From NCBI GenBank assembly GCA_021802825.1, contig JAJZRG010000030.1:1-39492 (forward strand): 39,492 bases of DNA, read 5' to 3'. Origin of the DNA: Chloroflexota bacterium. GTDB lineage: Bacteria; Chloroflexota; Limnocylindria; Limnocylindrales; CSP1-4. Shown here in pieces: positions 1-7,384 of the stretch. The position numbers were made by a program, and so were the translations under genes. Below the pieces are notes generated by a model, which did no database searches, had not been told where the DNA came from, and saw only the letters and a program-made list of their open reading frames with translations. Position 1 is the first letter of the stretch. Every line of letters begins with the position of its first letter.

Positions 1-1615
1 GGGCCGACTTCGCCCGCTCGGGCTCCGTGATGACCGGCACGTAGAGGTGCGGCAGCCCGTTGTAGCCCGCGAGTTCAACGCGCTTGAGGTCCATCAGGAT
101 CATCCGGACGTCCGTCGGGTCCGCCTTGCACAGCAGGCTCGTGATCAGCGCGTTGACCATCACGCTCTTGCCCGAGCCGGTGGCGCCGGCGATCAGCAGG
201 TGCGGCATCCGGGCGAGGTCCACGGCGGTGGCCTTGCCGGCGACATCGCGGCCGAGGGCGAACATGAGCTTGGAGCCGCTGGCCGTGAAGTCCACCTCGT
301 CGAAGATCCGGCGCAGCGAGACGACGTTGAACTCGGCGTTGGGGATCTCGATGCCCACGGCGCTCTTGCCGGGGATGGGGGCCTCGATGCGGATGCTCCG
401 AGCGGCCAGCGCCATGGCGAGGTCGTCTGAGAGCGCCTCGATGCGGCTCACCTTGATGTGCGCCGCGGGCTGGACCTCGTACTGGGTCACGACGGGACCG
501 GCGTTGCGCCCGACGATGGCCGCCTCGATGCCGAAGCTCGCGAGCTTCTCGATGATCCGCGTCTCGTTGTGCCGGTGGATCGCCTCGCGGCTGGCGCCAT
601 CGCCGGGCGGCGGCACCCGGTCCATCTCGAGGAGTTCGACACCGGGCAGGGTCCAGTCCACGCCGGCGCGCGTCGCGGGGGCGTCGCCAGCCTCGATGAC
701 GCCGTCACGATCGCGGTCGAGGGGGCGCGGACCAACGTCGCCGGGCCTCGCCGGGCCTGCCGCGGCGCCGGTGCCCGCGTCCCCGTCGGCACCCAGGACG
801 CGCTGGGGCGCGATGGTGGCGGAGATGGGCGGCGGCGTGGAGAGCGCGGGAGGGGTCTGTGCAGCGTCCGTGCCGAACAGCCCGGTTTGCCCAGGGGCGT
901 CGCCGGGGGCCAGCCGCAGTGCCCGGCCGCGGCGGCCGTTGGGATGCCCTGCGTCGGCGAGATCCATCGCGCCGGTCCCGTTCGCGGGCATGCGGCCTAG
1001 GCGGCCCGACGGGGCGACACTGGCGTCCACGACCGGGCGCGCCGAGGCGACGGTGGTCGAGATCGACCGGCCGGCGCCGACGACGGGGTCGATAAGCGAG
1101 CGCAGCGGCCGCTGGATGACGATCAGGGTGGCCGCGATCATGACCCCGGCCAGCACCACCACGCTGACGGGGTTGCCCAGGAAGTGCGCCAAGGATGTGG
1201 CGAGGAACGTCCCGATCCGCCCGCCGCCGCGCACCGGCAGGTACTCGAGGACGCCGAGGAAGGCGAGGTAGGCCACGGCCCCCGCCACGAACCGCCACTG
1301 CCAGCCCGCCGGCGGAGCGCTCCCCCACTCGACGTAGGCGCCGCCGCCGATCAGGAGCAGCGGCAGGAGGTAGCGGCCGCTGCCGAACAGCGGGTTCACG
1401 GTCCTCTGCGCCCACTCGGTGAGCGTCCCCTGCTGGGCGGGCAGGAAGATCATGATCAGGACCACGACGCCCATGACCAGGAGCACGAGCCCGAACAGCG
1501 ACCGCGCCACCTCGGGGCTGACGACAATCGAGGGTAGGCTGAAGCCGGGCCGGGACGACTTCGACCTACGGCGCGAGCCCGTGGAGCGGCTGCCGGTGCG
1601 TCGGCGCTGGGCCAC
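1..1615 (-). CDS. ftsK: DNA translocase FtsK/SpoIIIE (3' end beyond window)
   Basis: ATP-driven DNA pump that clears chromosome ends from the division septum. I translated 538 codons from a GTG at 1615, one base after the rnj stop, with GAGG six bases upstream. Residues 1-35 are basic. Hydrophobic membrane segments lie at about 38-60, 82-95, 106-126 and 148-168. A long Pro/Ala/Gly-rich linker (about 185-330) precedes the conserved alpha/beta motor: the alpha-domain text around 345-430 (GPVVTQYEVQP), Walker A GATGSGKS at 477-484 and the Walker B strand MILMDL near 505-510. The C-terminal RecA half and any gamma domain lie off the window. The linker contains an EF-hand-like DxDxDG loop at residues 300-311. 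It is probably co-transcribed with rnj. The family call is secure; gamma-domain presence is unknown. Confidence 0.96.
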   Translation of the reverse strand, partial: MAQRRRTGSRSTGSRRRSKSSRPGFSLPSIVVSPEVARSLFGLVLLVMGVVVLIMIFLPAQQGTLTEWAQRTVNPLFGSGRYLLPLLLIGGGAYVEWGSAPPAGWQWRFVAGAVAYLAFLGVLEYLPVRGGGRIGTFLATSLAHFLGNPVSVVVLAGVMIAATLIVIQRPLRSLIDPVVGAGRSISTTVASARPVVDASVAPSGRLGRMPANGTGAMDLADAGHPNGRRGRALRLAPGDAPGQTGLFGTDAAQTPPALSTPPPISATIAPQRVLGADGDAGTGAAAGPARPGDVGPRPLDRDRDGVIEAGDAPATRAGVDWTLPGVELLEMDRVPPPGDGASREAIHRHNETRIIEKLASFGIEAAIVGRNAGPVVTQYEVQPAAHIKVSRIEALSDDLAMALAARSIRIEAPIPGKSAVGIEIPNAEFNVVSLRRIFDEVDFTASGSKLMFALGRDVAGKATAVDLARMPHLLIAGATGSGKSVMVNALITSLLCKADPTDVRMILMDLKRVELAGYNGLPHLYVPVITEPERAKSA

Positions 1616-1616
1616 C

Positions 1617-3284
1617 CTAGACCTCGACCACGACCGGGAAGACCATCGGCCGGCGCTTGGTCTGCTCGTACAGGAACCGCGAGACGCCGTCCTTGATCTG
1701 GCTCTTGAGCAGCGCGATCTCCGAGATGCGGTCGCCGGGGTTGTCCACGGCCGCGCGGATTCGCCGGACCGCCTCCTCGATGATCGGGTCCTCCTCATTC
1801 CCGTGGACGAAGCCGCGGGTGATGATCTCCGGGCGGCCGACGACACGGCCGGTCTGCTTGTCCACGGCGACGACGATCATGAACATGCCGTCGTTGGCGA
1901 GGGCGCGCCGGTCGCGCAGGACCACGTCGCCCACCTCGCCCACCGAGAGACCATCCACGAACACGTACCCGGCCGCGACCGGCGCGCCCCGGCGTGCGGT
2001 CTGGTCGGGCAGGATCTCGATCGGGGTCCCGTTCTCGATGATGAACACGTTCTCGGGCTTCACGCCGGTCTCGATCGCGAGCCGGCCGTGCTGGACCAGC
2101 ATCCGGAACTCGCCGTGCATCGGGATGAAGTGCTTGGGCTTGGTCAGCCCCAGCATCAGCTTGAGCTCCTCCTGGCTCGCGTGGCCAGAGACGTGGGCGC
2201 GTTTGATCGTGTGGTAGTAGACGTTGGCGCCGGACTTGAACAGGTTGTCGATCGTGCGGGCCACGTACTCCTCGTTGCCGGGGATGGGGCTCGCGGACAC
2301 GATCACGGTGTCGCCGGGCTGGATCTCCACGAAGCGGTGGTCGCGGTTGGCCATGCGGGCCAGGCCGGACATCGGCTCGCCTTGGGCGCCCGTCGTGGCG
2401 ATGACCGTGCGGTGCGCGGGATGCTCGTTGATCTTGTCCTTGGACAGCAGCTGCGAGGGCGGGTAGGTCAGGTAGCCGAGATCGGTCGCGATCCGGGTGT
2501 TCTGCTCCATCGAGCGCCCGACCACCGCCACCTGGCGGTTGAACGTGGCGGCCGCGTCGAAGACCTGCTGGATGCGCGCGATGTTGGAGGCGAAGGTGGC
2601 GACGATCACGCGGCCCTGGAGGCCCTCCATGATCTCGCGGAACGCCTCGCCGACCGTCCGCTCCGAGGGCGTGTAGCCCGGGTTCTCGGCGCGCGTCGAG
2701 TCCGAGAGCAGCGCGACCACGCCCTCCTCTCCCAGCCGGGCGAGGATGTGGAAGTCCGAGAGCTTCCCGTCCACGGGCGTGTGGTCGAACTTGAAGTCGC
2801 CGGTGTGGACCACGATGCCCACCGGCGTGCGCAGCGCGATGCCCATCGCGTCCGGGATCGAGTGGCCGATCCGGAACGGGATTGCCGTGAACGGCCCGAT
2901 CTCCAGCTCGTCGCCCGGCTCGAGCCCGATCAGCGGGTTGTTGTGGAGCTTGTGCTCCTTGATCTTGTTGCCCAGCAGGCCGCGCGCGAGGGTGCTCGCG
3001 TACACGGGCACGCCCGGGAACTCCGGCAGCACGTACGGCAGCCCGCCCACGTGGTCCTCGTGGGCGTGCGTGATCAGGAACGCGCGGACCTTGGCGCGGT
3101 TCTCCTTGAGGTACGTCACGTCGGGCACGACAAGGTCGATGCCGAACATCTCCTCGTCGGGGAACATCAGCCCGCAGTCGATCACGACGATGTCATCGCC
3201 GTACTCGAACACGTAGCAGTTCTTGCCGATCTCTCCCACCCCGCCGAGCGGGATGATTCGAAGCGGGATCGTCGGGTCAGGCAT
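1617..3284 (-). CDS. rnj: Ribonuclease J
   Basis: Metallo-beta-lactamase/beta-CASP ribonuclease with 5'-3' exo- and endonuclease activity in mRNA decay and rRNA maturation. The 555 residues match the usual RNase J length. Zinc ligands are visible as HAHEDH at 73-78 (H73, H75, D77, H78), H141 in GHSIPD and D163 in HTGDFKFD. The beta-CASP block includes the text VIVATFASNIAR and SGHAS. The C-terminal domain (about 450-555) ends in PVVVEV. The ATG start at 3284 lies 24 bases after the udg stop, and the stop is one base before ftsK, so udg-rnj-ftsK probably form one transcript. RNase J and the PNPase encoded nearby would supply the 5' and 3' arms of RNA decay. I cannot assign J1 versus J2. Confidence 0.96.
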   Translation of the reverse strand: MPDPTIPLRIIPLGGVGEIGKNCYVFEYGDDIVVIDCGLMFPDEEMFGIDLVVPDVTYLKENRAKVRAFLITHAHEDHVGGLPYVLPEFPGVPVYASTLARGLLGNKIKEHKLHNNPLIGLEPGDELEIGPFTAIPFRIGHSIPDAMGIALRTPVGIVVHTGDFKFDHTPVDGKLSDFHILARLGEEGVVALLSDSTRAENPGYTPSERTVGEAFREIMEGLQGRVIVATFASNIARIQQVFDAAATFNRQVAVVGRSMEQNTRIATDLGYLTYPPSQLLSKDKINEHPAHRTVIATTGAQGEPMSGLARMANRDHRFVEIQPGDTVIVSASPIPGNEEYVARTIDNLFKSGANVYYHTIKRAHVSGHASQEELKLMLGLTKPKHFIPMHGEFRMLVQHGRLAIETGVKPENVFIIENGTPIEILPDQTARRGAPVAAGYVFVDGLSVGEVGDVVLRDRRALANDGMFMIVVAVDKQTGRVVGRPEIITRGFVHGNEEDPIIEEAVRRIRAAVDNPGDRISEIALLKSQIKDGVSRFLYEQTKRRPMVFPVVVEV

Positions 3285-3308
3285 GGGTCGTCATCCGTCT
3301 CGCTGTGG

Positions 3309-4205
3309 TCAGAAGAGCGTCAATTGGGACGCGTCGTCCGCGGCTGCGGGCGACTCGACCGGCGGGACGGACGCGCTCGCTGCAGCCGGCAGGGCGGCGG
3401 GCGTGGGGGATGGGTAGCTGACCGGCTCGGCGCCGGCGGGCGTGGGTGCTGCACTGCCGCCCAGCCCGGCGGGAGCTCCACTGCGGACCGGCTCGGCGCG
3501 GGCGGGCCTGAGGGCTCCGCTGCTGATCGGCTCGGCGCGGGCGGGCGCCGGCCCGGGCTCGGGGGCAGGTGCTGGGGCGCGTGGGGGCTCGGCCGGCACG
3601 GCGGTTCCAGCCCGGTGGTCGCGCGAGCGCTGGAGCACCGCGGGTACCCGGGCGATGTCGTCGTGGCTTTCGCGCTCGAGTGCCGGCGACCGCAGGGCGG
3701 CAGCCGGGTGGTACATCGCGAAGACCAGCGCGTCGCGGGCGCCGGTCGCCGGGTCGGCGGGCATGGTGGTCCCGTGGGCCTGCCCGATCCGCGCACCGGG
3801 CATGAACGTCGCCATCGAGTAGCGGCCCAGCGTCACGACCACCGCCGGGTCCAGCGCCTCGAGCTGCCGGCGCAGGAACGGTGCGCAGGCGGCGATCTCG
3901 TCGGGCTGCGGGTCCCGGTTGTCGGGCGGGCGACACTTCACGACGTTGGTGATGAACACGTCGTCGCGCCTCCAGCCGATACTGCCCAGCAGCCGCATCA
4001 GCAGGCTGCCGGCGCGCCCGACGAACGGGCGCCCCTCGCGGTCCTCGTTGAATCCGGGCCCCTCGCCGACGAATACGACCTCGGTGTCGGGGTCGCCCTC
4101 ACCCGGGACGGCCCGCGTCCGCCCCTCGTGAAGCCGGCAGGCGGTGCAGGCCCGGACTTCGTTCGCGATCTGCTCGAGCGCCGCCCGGCGCTCGTCGCGG
4201 GTCAC
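3309..4205 (-). CDS. Family-4 uracil-DNA glycosylase (4Fe-4S), with long disordered tail
   Basis: Removes uracil from DNA as the first step of base-excision repair. Family-4 hallmarks are present: four cysteines spaced for an iron-sulfur cluster (C20, C23, C91, C107), motif GEGPG at 47-51, the ITNVVKCRPP strand, and the HPAA motif at 166-169. The catalytic domain ends near residue 200. About 98 residues of Ala/Pro-rich, low-complexity tail follow, with three degenerate copies of an A(R/G)AEP(I/V) unit; most homologues stop without such a tail. The start is GTG at 4205, overlapping the asd stop as GTGA, so translation is coupled to asd. The tail may tether protein partners, but that is speculation. 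Confidence 0.93.
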   Translation of the reverse strand: MTRDERRAALEQIANEVRACTACRLHEGRTRAVPGEGDPDTEVVFVGEGPGFNEDREGRPFVGRAGSLLMRLLGSIGWRRDDVFITNVVKCRPPDNRDPQPDEIAACAPFLRRQLEALDPAVVVTLGRYSMATFMPGARIGQAHGTTMPADPATGARDALVFAMYHPAAALRSPALERESHDDIARVPAVLQRSRDHRAGTAVPAEPPRAPAPAPEPGPAPARAEPISSGALRPARAEPVRSGAPAGLGGSAAPTPAGAEPVSYPSPTPAALPAAASASVPPVESPAAADDASQLTLF

Positions 4206-5314
4206 GCCGGCGTTCCCCCGGCCACGGCGCGCTCGCTCCCCTTCCGAACCCAGCCGCGCTCCACGAGCACCTCGGCGATCTCCACCGCGTTCGACGCGGC
4301 GCCCTTGCGCAGGTTGTCCGACACGACCCAGAACGCGAGGCCCCGATTGCCCGGGATCGACGGGTCCTGGCGAACGCGGCCGACGAACACGAGATCCGAT
4401 CCGGCGGCGTGCTCAGCCAGCGGGTAGACCTTGTTCGCCGGATCGTCCTGGACGACGACGCCCGGGACCTGAGCGAACAGCTCGCGCGCCTCGTCCGGGG
4501 CAAGCGGCGCGATCGTCTCGACGTGGACGGCCTCGGAGTGGCTCATGAACACCGGCACGCGGACCGCGGTGCACGACACCCGAAGGTCGGGCAGGTGCAG
4601 GATCTTGCGGCTCTCGGTGACGACCTTCCACTCCTCCTTGGTGTACCCGTTGTCGAGGAACACGTCGATCTGCGGCAGGGCGTTGAAGCCGATGGGATAC
4701 GGATAGACGCTGGCGACCTTCGGCCGGCCCTCGGCGTGGGCCTTGACCTGCTCCTCGAGCTCCACGATCGCCTTGTGCCCGGTCCCGGACACGGCCTGAT
4801 AGGTGTCCACGACCACGCGCTCGATGCCCACCGCGTCTCGGAGCGCCATCAGGGGCGGCATCAGCTGCATCGTCGAGCAGTTGGGGTTGGCGATGATCCC
4901 CTCGTGCCAGGCGAGGTCATCGGGGTTGACCTGGCTGACGACGAGCGGGATGTCGGGCTCCATCCGCCAGGCGGACGAGTTGTCGATGACCGTGCAGCCC
5001 CGCTTCGCCGCCTCGGGCGCGAGTTCCTTGCTGGTGCCGCCGCCCGCGGAGAACAGTGCGATGTCGATGCCCTCGAAGGCGTCCGGCGTCGCGAGCTCCA
5101 CCGTAAGGTCGCCCCAGCCGGGCACGGTCAGCGTCTTGCCGGCGGAGCGCTCCGACGCGAGGAGGCGGAGCTCGGTCATCGGGAATCGCTTCTCGAGCAG
5201 CACCTTGGTCATGGTGCGGCCCACAGCGCCGGTGGCGCCGACGACGGCGACGGTGAGCTTGGCGGGGCTGGTTCCGGGCACGGTCCGACCTTCTAGCTGC
5301 GGGTTGTCGGGCAC
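4202..5314 (-). CDS. asd: Aspartate-semialdehyde dehydrogenase
   Basis: NADPH-dependent reduction of beta-aspartyl phosphate to aspartate semialdehyde, the branch point to lysine, diaminopimelate, threonine and methionine. With the start at 5314 the protein has 370 residues. The nucleotide-binding loop GATGAVG is at 26-32, the catalytic cysteine is C146 in NPNCST, and the active-site text QAVSGTGH is at 173-180. Two starts are possible. GTG at 5314 lies directly downstream of an extended -10 element, giving a leaderless message. GTG at 5281 has an AAGGT-like ribosome site and an N-terminus closer to the family norm. I kept the longer form because of the promoter. Its stop overlaps the udg start by four bases. 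Confidence 0.95.
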   Translation of the reverse strand: MPDNPQLEGRTVPGTSPAKLTVAVVGATGAVGRTMTKVLLEKRFPMTELRLLASERSAGKTLTVPGWGDLTVELATPDAFEGIDIALFSAGGGTSKELAPEAAKRGCTVIDNSSAWRMEPDIPLVVSQVNPDDLAWHEGIIANPNCSTMQLMPPLMALRDAVGIERVVVDTYQAVSGTGHKAIVELEEQVKAHAEGRPKVASVYPYPIGFNALPQIDVFLDNGYTKEEWKVVTESRKILHLPDLRVSCTAVRVPVFMSHSEAVHVETIAPLAPDEARELFAQVPGVVVQDDPANKVYPLAEHAAGSDLVFVGRVRQDPSIPGNRGLAFWVVSDNLRKGAASNAVEIAEVLVERGWVRKGSERAVAGGTPA

Positions 5315-5320
5315 GGCGGG

Positions 5321-5329
5321 AGTATACCA
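5321..5329 (-). promoter_or_regulatory. Extended -10 promoter of asd (possible leaderless start)
   Basis: On the minus strand the sequence reads TGG then TATACT (the -10 hexamer covers 5321-5326), an extended -10 element. Six bases follow before the GTG at 5314, the usual distance from a -10 to a transcription start, so the transcript may begin on the start codon itself. No good -35 is visible at the expected distance. It lies in the 48-base gap after the LysR gene. Confidence 0.45.
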
Positions 5330-5362
5330 GCGGGCCCGGGCCGCTCTCCTCGGTGCGGCCGC

Positions 5363-6391
5363 CTACGCGTGGCCCGGGAGCCGGGCGCCGATCTCGGCCG
5401 CGAGGTCGGCGCAGACCACCCTCGCGATCTCCACGAAGGCGAGCATTGCGGGCGACCGGTACCGGTCCCGGTGCCACACCAGGGCGATGCGCCGCGGCTC
5501 GAGGTCGGTCCGAATCACCCGGATGGTCGGGTCACTCTCGTCAACGGCCAGCGACGGCACGAGCGCCACGCCGAGGCCGGCGGCCGCCATTGCCTGAACG
5601 ATCCCGTTGTCCTCCGAGCGGAGCACGAACTGGGGCTGGCGGCCCGTCTCGCTCAGGCGCTCCTCCGCCCAGCGCGTGCTGCGGCAGGACTTGAAGCCAA
5701 TGAGCTTCTGCTGGGCGATGAGGTCAAGCGACGGCACCCCGACGATGTCCAGCAGCGGCGAGCCCGTGCTGGTCACGATCACGAACGGGTCGCGCAGCAG
5801 CTCCACGCCGTCGAACGGGCCGGGCGCGAACGGAAGGACGCCGAACGCGAGGTCTATCACCCCAGAGGCGACGAGCTCGAGGCCGCCCTCGTCGCTGATC
5901 ATCTCGGCCAGCTTCACGTCGATGCCCGGCCACTCACGCCCGAAGCGGCCCATGATCGCCGGCAGCGCCCGCGCGCCAATGCTCTGGTACACCCCGACGC
6001 GCAGCGTGCCCGACTCCCCGGCAGCGTAGGCGGCGAGATCCGCGCGCGCCGCCTGGAGGCGATCAGCGATGGGGTCCACGTGCCGCAGCAGCAGCTGCCC
6101 GGCCTCGGTGAGCGCCACCGTCCGCCGTCCCCTCCCTCGCTCGAACAGGCGCACTCCCAGCGCCGCCTCGAGGGCGGCAACGTGCTGGCTGACGGCGGAC
6201 TGCGTGTAGTCAAGCACGTCCGCAGCCGCGTGGAACGACCCCTCCAGGGCCACTGCTCGGAAGCTCAGCAGCTGGCGCAGCGAGAGGTGGGTCAGGGCGT
6301 CCGGCAGGACGCGCGCGCCCAGGTGGCCGGGCGTGACCGGCGTCGGGCCGGGCCCCGTAGGCATCCCGATGTGATCAGCAATCATGATCAT
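5363..6391 (-). CDS. LysR-family transcriptional regulator
   Basis: Winged-helix DNA-binding domain at about residues 36-97 (LSLRQLLSF opening the domain, then SAVSQHVAALEAALGVRLFER), followed by a periplasmic-binding-protein-like effector domain from about 115 to the end that starts LRVGVYQSIGARALP. Total 342 residues from the ATG at 6391, about 30 longer at the N-terminus than usual. A later start (ATG at 6364 or the GTG near residue 28) is possible and would free an AT-rich upstream region for regulation. It is on the same strand as asd but that gene has its own -10. A small divergent open frame lies upstream and could be the regulated neighbour. The effector is unknown. Confidence 0.9.
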   Translation of the reverse strand: MIMIADHIGMPTGPGPTPVTPGHLGARVLPDALTHLSLRQLLSFRAVALEGSFHAAADVLDYTQSAVSQHVAALEAALGVRLFERGRGRRTVALTEAGQLLLRHVDPIADRLQAARADLAAYAAGESGTLRVGVYQSIGARALPAIMGRFGREWPGIDVKLAEMISDEGGLELVASGVIDLAFGVLPFAPGPFDGVELLRDPFVIVTSTGSPLLDIVGVPSLDLIAQQKLIGFKSCRSTRWAEERLSETGRQPQFVLRSEDNGIVQAMAAAGLGVALVPSLAVDESDPTIRVIRTDLEPRRIALVWHRDRYRSPAMLAFVEIARVVCADLAAEIGARLPGHA

Positions 6392-6397
6392 TCATGA
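6382..6397. promoter_or_regulatory. Candidate LysR operator: TCATGA repeated one helical turn apart
   Basis: Two copies of the palindrome TCATGA start at 6382 and 6392, exactly 10 bases apart, in a locally AT-rich stretch (about 6370-6425) that stands out from its GC-rich surroundings. It overlaps the first codons of the annotated LysR frame, which supports a later true start. Autoregulation and control of the divergent small frame are inferred from position only. Confidence 0.3.
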
Positions 6398-6444
6398 GAC
6401 CACATTCGTTTGCTCTTATCAACACTCGTGACCAAGATGCGGGC

Positions 6445-6549
6445 ATGGAACTCTTGGCCGCCGCCCTCCTGCTGGCCATCGTCGGCGTCCTGGCCCAGCT
6501 CGGCACCGACTCGCGGGACTCCGACACGCGCATCCGACCGAACCGCTGA
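6445..6549 (+). CDS. Possible 34-residue single-pass membrane peptide, divergent from LysR
   Basis: The ATG at 6445 opens 34 codons ending in TGA. The N-terminal 20 residues (MELLAAALLLAIVGVLAQLG) form a hydrophobic helix, and the polar tail contains DSRD followed by arginines. That shape, a short hydrophobic helix then a D-S-R-D/E tail, recalls tiny conserved hypothetical proteins in high-GC bacteria; this is memory, not a search. No convincing ribosome-binding site is visible. It sits divergently 53 bases from the LysR start. It could be a spurious frame. Confidence 0.35.
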   Translation: MELLAAALLLAIVGVLAQLGTDSRDSDTRIRPNR

Positions 6550-6643
6550 CCTGCAGTTGCGAAGACGCCCCCGAAGTCGTTGGCCCTGGGGCGTCGCGAA
6601 TCCGCAGACGCTGCGGCCCGCACCGCGCCATGCCCCCTCGAGC

Positions 6644-6808
6644 GTCGCCTGTGCGGCGACCAGTCCCGAGGCACAACCGTCGGCACGTCGCCCCGCCGGC
6701 GACGAAGTGGCCGGAATCGGCTGCCACGGAAGGCCAATCGCGCCGGTTCGTCGCCTCTGCGGCGACGAATCGACCCGGTGACGCCGAAACCGTCGCCGCT
6801 GCGGCGAC
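6644..6808. repeat. Array of four 17-base palindromes, GTCGCC-N5-GGCGAC
   Basis: Four elements of the form GTCGCCNNNNNGGCGAC occur at 6644-6660, 6687-6703, 6750-6766 and 6792-6808, all with perfect 6-bp arms and 5-base loops. The loops are TGTGC, CCGCC, TCTGC and GCTGC, start-to-start spacings are 43, 63 and 42, and a further stem CCGCAG/CTGCGG occurs at 6602-6616. The rest of the 320-base gap between the small frame (6549) and the GNAT gene (6869) shows no credible gene; the open frames across it are arginine-rich and low-complexity. Possible REP-like element, operator cluster or structured RNA. Confidence 0.75.
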
Positions 6809-6868
6809 GGCGGGTCCCGAGACTCCGGTCCGTCGCGACGTCCCTTTCAGTCGACCGTGCTTGATGGC

Positions 6869-7300
6869 TCAGTCGGTGGGAGCCGGGCCCGGGCGCAGCA
6901 TCCAGCGCTCCGGCTTGTCGAGCGGCGCGAAGCCGAACGGGGCGTAGAAGCCGGGCGAGCTCGTGGCGAGCACGGTCCGCTTGAGGCCCGCCAGGCGCGG
7001 GTCGCCCGCGACCGCCTCCATGAGCCGGCGCCCGATCCCCTGCCCCCGGTGGCCCTCCTCGACGAACACGTCGCACACCCACGCGAACGTCGCCTGGTCG
7101 GTGACCACCCGCGCGAAGCCAACCTGCTGGCTCCCGTCGAAGGCGGAGAAGCACAGCGAGTGCTCGATGGACCGCTCCACGGTCTCACGGCTGCGCCCGA
7201 GCGCCCAGTAGGCGCGGGTCGAGAGCGCCTCATGGAGCCAGTCGACGTCGACTTGGGTCGCGTCCGTCGTGATCCGGATGCCCGGTTTCGTCGATTCCAT
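6869..7300 (-). CDS. GNAT-family N-acetyltransferase
   Basis: Transfers an acetyl group from acetyl-CoA to an unidentified amine. The 143 residues carry the GNAT core: beta-4 strand FAWVCDVFV (72-80), pyrophosphate-binding loop GHRGQGIGRRL at 83-93, and the C-terminal FYAPFGF motif at 118-124 followed by DKPERWM. The overall text resembles the YjcF/YhbS-like group of small acetyltransferases common beside housekeeping genes. The ATG start at 7300 has no clear ribosome site. An imperfectly spaced inverted repeat (ACGTA/TACGT arms, 7304-7316) lies just upstream. It follows the pnp terminator, so it probably has its own promoter. Substrate unknown. Confidence 0.88.
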   Translation of the reverse strand: MESTKPGIRITTDATQVDVDWLHEALSTRAYWALGRSRETVERSIEHSLCFSAFDGSQQVGFARVVTDQATFAWVCDVFVEEGHRGQGIGRRLMEAVAGDPRLAGLKRTVLATSSPGFYAPFGFAPLDKPERWMLRPGPAPTD

Positions 7301-7322
7301 GCCACGTAGCGTACGTCGCGCG

Positions 7323-7352
7323 GAATGAAGAAGCCCGGCCTCGCGGCCGGGC
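7323..7352 (-). terminator. Rho-independent terminator of pnp
   Basis: On the minus strand an 8-bp stem of GCCCGGCC and GGCCGGGC closes a GCGA tetraloop (7333-7352) and is followed by TTCTTCATT. It starts 32 bases after the pnp stop and separates pnp from the GNAT gene. Confidence 0.8.
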
Positions 7353-7384
7353 CTCTTGGCAGTGCGCTGCTGGGGCGCCGCGGG

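Noticed and set aside
1419..4427. Very long plus-strand open frame (about 1000 codons) antisense to rnj, udg and asd
   Set aside because: Its translation is Arg/Val/His/Asp-rich with no domain text, as expected for the antisense of GC-rich codons. The minus-strand genes carry clear motifs.
6644..6808. CRISPR array
   Set aside because: Repeat units are only 17 bases, spacers are 25-46 bases and uneven, and no cas gene is nearby.
6580..6864. Plus-strand open frame across the palindrome array
   Set aside because: Arg-rich translation generated by the repeats; no recognisable domain or ribosome site.
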